Notes under the pieces: model-generated
Databases searched by the model: none
Told to the model about the DNA's origin: nothing
The model's input: only the letters and a program-made list of their open reading frames with translations
Translations under genes and position numbers: made by a program
Assembly (NCBI GenBank): GCA_011947345.1
Contig: JAAVTG010000577.1
Span: 62,001-126,000, forward strand
Reading direction: 5' to 3'
DNA from: Phytophthora quininea
Lineage: Eukaryota > Oomycota > Peronosporomycetes > Peronosporales > Peronosporaceae
DNA length: 64,000 nucleotides
Shown here: one piece after another, positions 58,800 through 64,000 of the stretch
How positions within the stretch are numbered: position 1 is the first letter of the stretch
Layout: each line of letters begins with the position of its first letter

Positions 58800-60430
58800 T
58801 TGCTAGCCGCAAAACTAGCGAGTCAAAGCATTGCTAGCAGCATTATTGGGGCAAAGCCCCCTATAATATAACACACACCTTTTTATTACTTTTTACACCC
58901 TTTTTACTTGCGGTATAACGTTGTTATATGGATAGGGGTAGGGGATAGTTTTAATAATCGCTCACCATTTTTGCGAATTTTAACTCTGTTTAACAAGGAT
59001 TGCCTGACTCAACCAGACCGAAAAACGGCATTTTTCGGGGTAGCCTGAAAACTAAAATCTCCAGTTTTGTAAATTAGCCCACAATATTTATGCCATTAAA
59101 TTGACGTTTTTCTAAGAGAAGTGGGGGTAGTGGCATGATCGGATCTGTTTTGGTTATTGAATTATCGTAGGTCAAACATGGCATTCCAAGCAAAATGGCT
59201 TCGAGTTTTCTATAGGCAAAATAAAAATTTCGTTCGATTGGAATTATTTTTACATGGCGTCTTTGTTCTTGGGCTTCCTATGCCATACCTAGTTGTCTAA
59301 GTAAAATAATAATAGTTCCTGAAGATATAACATGTCTAAAACGGTAGCATAGTTGGTCATTTTGAGTTTTTCTTCAAGAAGCTGGTTTTAGCGGGGCATC
59401 TAGGGCGCTGCACGTGAATACACACCTTAACGCAAACGTTTAGGCAATATCGAAAGCCCTGTGATTGGATGTGTATTATCTTTTTGGTAAAATTAGTTTT
59501 CGACCCACTACGAAAAATGGTATGGTTGAGCCAGGCAATCCTTGTTAATAGCATATTGTTATAATATATTGTCGCTCACAGGCGCACGATATCATTCGTA
59601 CCTCTTTTAGATAGTTAACAGTCATTCAAGTGAGGGTTCGTTTTTAGAGTAACGGCGAGGGATCGCTGTGTATCAACCACCTACGGATTGCGGTTTTGGA
59701 GCCGTTTTTAGTATGATTTGGCCAAGGTGGAGGATGATGAGCACTCGCAATGAGCTGACACAGTGCCCTGATTTGTCTGAGTGGTCGGTCTGATTTGTCC
59801 GATGGATACAGCTGCGCGCATCGAGATTGGCTCGTAAAAACTCCGTAAGAAGTCTGGGCGGAGCCATTTCCACGTACTGACACATGCACTGATAATGAAT
59901 ATTTGTTGCACCCGTCTAAAGAAGGCCCTTGAAAGAAGCGGGTAGTGGGGTACTATAAACGACGCCCGTCGTGCCGGGAGTCAGTAGTGGCTGAAGTGAT
60001 GGAAGAACTCCAACGAAGCCACCGTCAGATTTTGAGGGGCTGTTACAAGATGCGCTGGCAGAACTTCAATGAAGGCGGTGTTGGTAGGACTGGTAAATAA
60101 AATGCGGAATTTGCGAAGCTGACGATATATGTGGTCAAAAGGGCGCAATTCCAGAGCCAGGTCACGCCTGCAGCTGTGAAAGATTTGCATACTCTTGCAG
60201 ACACGTACAATAGTTGCAAGAAAGCAATGACAACAGGGTGTTTATGACGAATGATGGCAGAAAAATTGTAATACCTCGAATATCGGTAAATTGACATGAA
60301 ACGTGCATTGTAGCTCCCTCCACCCTATCGCAGACTGATGTCCACCAAACTACTAGATCACTTTTGCTTTTGCCTTCAACGGCTCAACAAGACCTCACTC
60401 AATCACCGATCAAGCGCTTCCTGAACCGCG
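58800..60430. other. AT-rich repeat interval
   Basis: No gene recognised. GGGGCAAAGCCCC at about 58851 can form a hairpin. An inverted-repeat element lies at 58991-59547. The remaining 59.6-60.4 kb has only short unrecognised frames; its end holds the leader of the next gene. Confidence 0.4.
58991..59547. mobile_element. Non-coding element with long inverted repeats
   Basis: 58991-59019 (TAACAAGGATTGCCTGACTC and 9 more) is the reverse complement of 59519-59547 at 27 of 29 positions, and weaker pairing continues inward (ATTTTTCG, then GAAAACTAA) to about 60 bp. The roughly 500 bp between are AT-rich and code for nothing. Fits a non-autonomous TIR transposon or foldback element; true ends may lie further out. 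Confidence 0.5.
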
Positions 60431-61042
60431 ATGGAACTTCTTCGAGCCATCGAGAGCGACGTTCAGAAGCAGGAGGAAGAAGAAACTCAAAACATTTTCT
60501 CGAATGTGAAGGACTTTCGCGAGTTCATCACGACATGTCAGCCTGATGCTGATGTGAGCGTCACGCTAGACATATGCTGCCTTCGCTCGGAGCGTCTGAA
60601 GGGTGACCATGGCACTCGTGTCACGCTTGTGGATGCGGCTCAACGCGACGAATTCGAGCCCACTGCTAATGCGCTGAACGACCTGACGCCTTTGAAGAGG
60701 AAGCCGTATTTGGCTCAAGTGACTGTGTGCGACGCCAAGAGCAGAAAGGATGCTTTGGCAAACCAACCTCGAATTCCGTCCTGGTGGTGTCTACGAATTC
60801 CGCCACGTCGACGGAGCGGGCTTCTACGCCGAAGTTGGGAAGGGAAATGTGCAGTACGATAGCGGGTACAACTACAAAATATTCAAAACTGGGCCGCCTT
60901 TAAAAAGGCTAAGTCGCAGGTGAGTCATGCGCGTAAAACTCTGCCAGTGTCGTGCGATGCTGCCATGGAGGAGACGAAAGCGCAGGAAGCTGGCACGGCC
61001 GCGACGACGCGTAGCAAGCGCGGCGACCATCGCCACCCGTGA
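60431..61042 (+). CDS. Unknown oomycete protein (about 200 aa), frame-broken
   Basis: From MELLRAIESDVQKQEEEE: acidic helical N-terminus, a mixed middle (DVSVTLDICCLRSERLKGDH, RKPYLAQVTVCDAKSRKDAL), then, after a one-base shift near 60770, EFRPGGVYEFRHVDGAGFYA and a YDSGYNYKIFKTG segment. After a second shift near 60895 it ends in a basic tail (KKAKSQVSHARKTLPVS ... DHRHP). No signal peptide or known domain. The continuity across breaks suggests one gene. Confidence 0.45.
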
Positions 61043-61368
61043 TGAGGTCCATCGGTATTGGCAGAGGAGTGCAGCATGCATTTAACTGAGTATCGTGCGC
61101 TAACCAAACTTAGTAAATCCTGTTACATTGAGTCCATTGTCTCCGGTTTTGTGTAGTAGAGAGCATCATTTAGCGGTAACTACAACTAACTCATAGCGAT
61201 GTCAGTAGTTGAAGTAGGATGAAAATTCTGCTTTAGGCAGTCTTACGCAAGATATCTAGAAGAGTTTGAAGTAGAGAGCCGTCGGTCACTTTCGAAGCCG
61301 ATTCAGACTGCACAACGTACTGCTTCTCGATTTGTGAAGTTATAAAGCAGCTCAAGCTGGATGACTTT

Positions 61369-62393
61369 TTGATTCATGACGCGCCGGAGACGTTTTTCCT
61401 ACCGAGACAATGCCAGGTGTGGTACGGCGAGACTTTTAGATGCAGACATGTTTCTAGTGTGAAGAACAGCGCGAACGCTCAGTTTTGCCGGCCTTCGCTG
61501 AATATGAGGAGATTAAACAGAATGTATACTTATGCAGACGCCGCAGTAAACCAGTAAGTTCTGGTCAACCTTAAATTATGGAAGGTAAACACTGACAGTT
61601 ATCATTTGCGTGGTTTGTGGCAGGGTGATATACCGTATTGTCGCTGTCAACCTCATGCTTACTGGGGTTGAACGTGTGGAGAATGGTGTGAGAATCGAGC
61701 CATGGGTCGAGCACCAATTGATTAATTTATACGATATGATATACTGACTATTAAAATGCTCAGACACAGACAGAATGTGTCCAGGGACAGTGTGCTTCAA
61801 GTGTGATATGTGTAAACCAGCGCATTCAGCTAGGACTGCAAGCAGCGCTCGCGCTACGATCTGTTCCCGAGAAGGGAATTACGTTGCATGCAGACATGCC
61901 TATCGAGAGAAATGACCTCGTAGCACAATACGTTGGTGAGGTTCTAACAGGCAACTTTACTTGGAGCGCGAGCAGCAGGTAAACCCGTTGGTATAATGCG
62001 AGTTCAGTTAATGATGGTCAACTAACCAACGCCGTATGATAATGTCACAGGAGACGGAACGATCACCTCACACGTATGGATTAGCGGTGGCGCCCAATGA
62101 AGGTATCGACGCACGATTCGCTGGTGGAATGGCACGATTTGCCAACCATAACTACTCTCCGAATTGTATCGTCGAGCGGTGGGAGGTAGTAGGTGAAACC
62201 TGCTGTGTATTGATGGCTAGCCGAAACATCGACTTTGGAGAAGAAATAACCATTTATTATGGAGACAAACTTGTGCGACAAGGAGTAAGTATGCAGCTAT
62301 GATTTTTCAACTAACGCACGAAGCTAACGTTATTACTGACAGAGACGAAAACAACGCTTGTGTGGAGCTCCTAACTGCGCGGAGTTCATGTGA
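61369..62393 (+). CDS. SET-domain protein (putative lysine methyltransferase)
   Basis: Pieces in order: a Cys-containing leader (about 61369-61552); GITLHADMPIERNDLVAQYV with GEVL (about 61875-61945); YLERE-type segment; intron 61979-62050 (72 bp); YGLAVAPNEGIDARFAGGMA, RFANHNYSPNC and NIDFGEEITIYYG (SET motifs, with NHNYSPN in place of NHSCxPN); intron 62285-62342 (58 bp, GTAAGT...CAG); then a post-SET-like LCGAPNCAEFM and stop. One frame change near 61950. A GTAAGT donor at 61553 and an AACCAG acceptor at about 61819 imply a first intron of about 267 bp, long for this genome. Substrate unknown. Confidence 0.65.
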
Positions 62394-62477
62394 TGTGGCG
62401 TACGGACAACAGCCAGAGCACTAAACGTTATGACGGGTCATCAGTACTGAGCTGTCTGTCACACAAAATTCACATTT

Positions 62478-63158
62478 GTGCTCAATTTGGCATGTCGTTT
62501 ATTACTCCTCTCTGCAGAATGTAGGAGAAAGTTCTCAGCTTTGGTTTTCCTTGGACTGACGGGATTTGATTTACTCTATGTAAGTCATTTCAAGAATGGC
62601 GTCTCGGCAAGAACAACGTCACGTGGAGGCGATGGAGGTGATAGCACTGACAGCCGCGGTGAGCAAGAAGACCAAGGAGAAGAAATTACAGAAGACATTT
62701 TACGCGGCAATGAGAATGACCAAGACCAAGGCGATGCTTCCCCAAACGAGGACCAAGAATGCATTTTGAGCCAGAACGCTGATCCTCAAGACTGCTCCGG
62801 CACCCAACCCACCCCGAAGCCAAATATCAAACGATCCCGAGAACCTAATGACGACGGCCTGGCCACGAAAATCCAGCGATTGGATGCAGCACCGATTGGG
62901 TCAAATTACCAGCTTCGTAGTCCAAGCGTGGAAAGCGCAGAGCGCAATGTAGGTGACAGCGAGCCAATATATCGGCTGCGAAGCAGAGACATCCCTGCAA
63001 GAGTGGTGGAATCTCTACGAATAGGTCTGCCAGATTCGGGAGGTTCAACCAGCACCGGAGTGCTTGCATGGAACAGTACAAGCACAGATGAAGTCCCAAG
63101 TGATGAATCTCCGCAGCGTATCCCAACACTGCAAAATGATAGCGAAGACGAATGTTAG
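62478..63158 (+). CDS. Acidic low-complexity protein, unknown
   Basis: 226-codon open frame just after the SET gene. The N-terminus is hydrophobic (LNLACRLLLLSAECRRKFS), then a Gly/Asp/Glu/Gln-rich stretch (EEITEDILRGNENDQDQGDA), a nuclear-signal-like KRSREPNDDG, and two related units, YQLRSPS and YRLRSRD. GTAAGT at 62580 could be a donor, so the first part may be intron or leader. No family recognised. It may belong with the neighbouring SET gene. Confidence 0.4.
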   Translation: MLNLACRLLLLSAECRRKFSALVFLGLTGFDLLYVSHFKNGVSARTTSRGGDGGDSTDSRGEQEDQGEEITEDILRGNENDQDQGDASPNEDQECILSQNADPQDCSGTQPTPKPNIKRSREPNDDGLATKIQRLDAAPIGSNYQLRSPSVESAERNVGDSEPIYRLRSRDIPARVVESLRIGLPDSGGSTSTGVLAWNSTSTDEVPSDESPQRIPTLQNDSEDEC

Positions 63159-63278
63159 GATTGACTGGTGGCGATGATATCAGAAGCTAGCACAACGTTT
63201 GCATGAAGAAAAAAGTTTGTCATTTGTTAAGAAAAACATGCATACAGTTGAGATGCAAACAGTTTTGAGCACTTATAT

Positions 63279-63950
63279 ATGGAAAGTCAATGGCTCAATA
63301 TTTTGCCAGAGATGGGTATCTGGATTCTGTGGAAATCGCGCCATTGCTCAATTTGCGGAGTCATAGCGCGGCAGAAATGCGTACAATCTGCTAAAGCTGC
63401 TAGGCAAGCGAAAGCGGTCAAAGCCACGAGACGACCGCTGAAGCGCGTCGCAGCAATTGCGACGACGCCAGATCGACAACTACAACTCCGTAATGAGGCA
63501 AACATTGAGGACATTGAAGGCGAACGAGACAAGGGTCGCTTCAAGCGTTTCGAAGAGACACGGAAGAGGAATGAGAGTGCCCAGCGGCTCCCGCCACGGA
63601 AACGCCGCAAGAAGGCGGAGGCGGTCTCGAGTGACAACGGAAACTTGGAGCTCGATAAGCAAGGGATAACCGCTGTATTGATTGTATGGAAAGAGACCAA
63701 CATTCATAAGCGATTGTCGTCGTAGACTTTTACGCACCTATTTACGAGCCGCTTTACAGAGTATGTGGGAGCTGCGGGAGCTCACAAATTCAAGCAAGCC
63801 GTGTTGAGATTATACGATCCAAATCATGTTTTTTTCTTCTATCCTCTCTATGGCTCTAATGGGGATTGTGAGAGCATTTCAGAGGGACTAGTGAAGAAAA
63901 TACAAGTAGATGGTTCGACTAAGACGTATTTGGCCTTGTGGAAGGTGTAG
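63279..63950 (+). CDS. Basic protein of unknown function, possibly continuing off the window
   Basis: 63279-63725 codes for a Lys/Arg-rich, coiled-coil-like protein (RQAKAVKATRRPLKRVAAIA, then ERDKGRFKRFEETRKRNESA and RLPPRKRRKKAEAVSS, a nuclear-signal-like stretch). A second frame, 63765-63950 (AHKFKQAVLRLYDPNHVFFF, then KIQVDGSTKTYLALWKV), follows after a shift near 63730. They may be one broken gene. Nothing decisive. Confidence 0.3.
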
Positions 63951-64000
63951 CCGAGAACTGGCAAAGCATAAAAACAAAGTTTTGCCGTAGTAGTGGATTT

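Overview
The window reads as nuclear DNA of a plant-pathogenic oomycete, most likely a Phytophthora or close relative. Grounds: closely packed genes with very short GT-AG introns (57-73 bp where both sites can be read), the standard genetic code, a callose (1,3-beta-glucan) synthase typical of stramenopile walls, remnants that look like RxLR and Crinkler effectors, a protein resembling the oomycete M96 mating-specific family, and several DNA transposons. No rRNA, tRNA or CRISPR was recognised. The species call is inference.

Layout. 1-8968 (+): very large HECT E3 ubiquitin ligase, running in from the left edge. 9136-10293 (-): shortened mitochondrial acyl-CoA-synthetase-like gene, divergent from CTF8 (10419-10727, +). 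10.8-16.9 kb: gene-poor accessory block with a broken RxLR-type effector, a Crinkler-like fragment, a diverged duplication, a transposase-like scrap and an inverted-repeat element. 16.9-26.3 kb: dense housekeeping block with a small conserved protein, an armadillo-repeat protein (-), two tandem multi-pass membrane proteins, eIF2A, an NmrA-like reductase and an M96-like protein (-). 26.5-33.4 kb (-): callose synthase running straight into an MFS sugar-transporter domain. 34.7-42.5 kb: mitochondrial SHMT (-), METTL21-like methyltransferase (-), PH-domain protein (+) and a formin with unusual N-terminal modules (-). 43.4-54.5 kb: transposon block holding a pogo-like element with TIRs and TA target sites, a two-gene Harbinger-type element with TIRs, a hAT scrap and an internally deleted Tc1/mariner copy. 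54.8-57.7 kb: a 67-aa membrane protein (+) tail-to-tail with MCM8 (-). 58-64 kb: U-box-like relic, an inverted-repeat element, an unknown gene, a SET-domain gene and acidic/basic unknown proteins.

Most long conserved genes are interrupted by single-base frame changes, often at homopolymers, with recognisable protein continuing on both sides. I read these mainly as sequence or assembly errors, not as gene death, and give each affected gene as one span with the break positions. Genes inside the repeat blocks are broken in more ways and are called pseudogenes where several kinds of damage coincide.

Functional themes. Cell-wall and cytoskeletal polar growth: callose synthase-MFS, formin, PH protein. 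Ubiquitin signalling: HECT E3, U-box-like relic. Replication and cohesion: CTF8, MCM8. One-carbon metabolism: SHMT. Translation: eIF2A.
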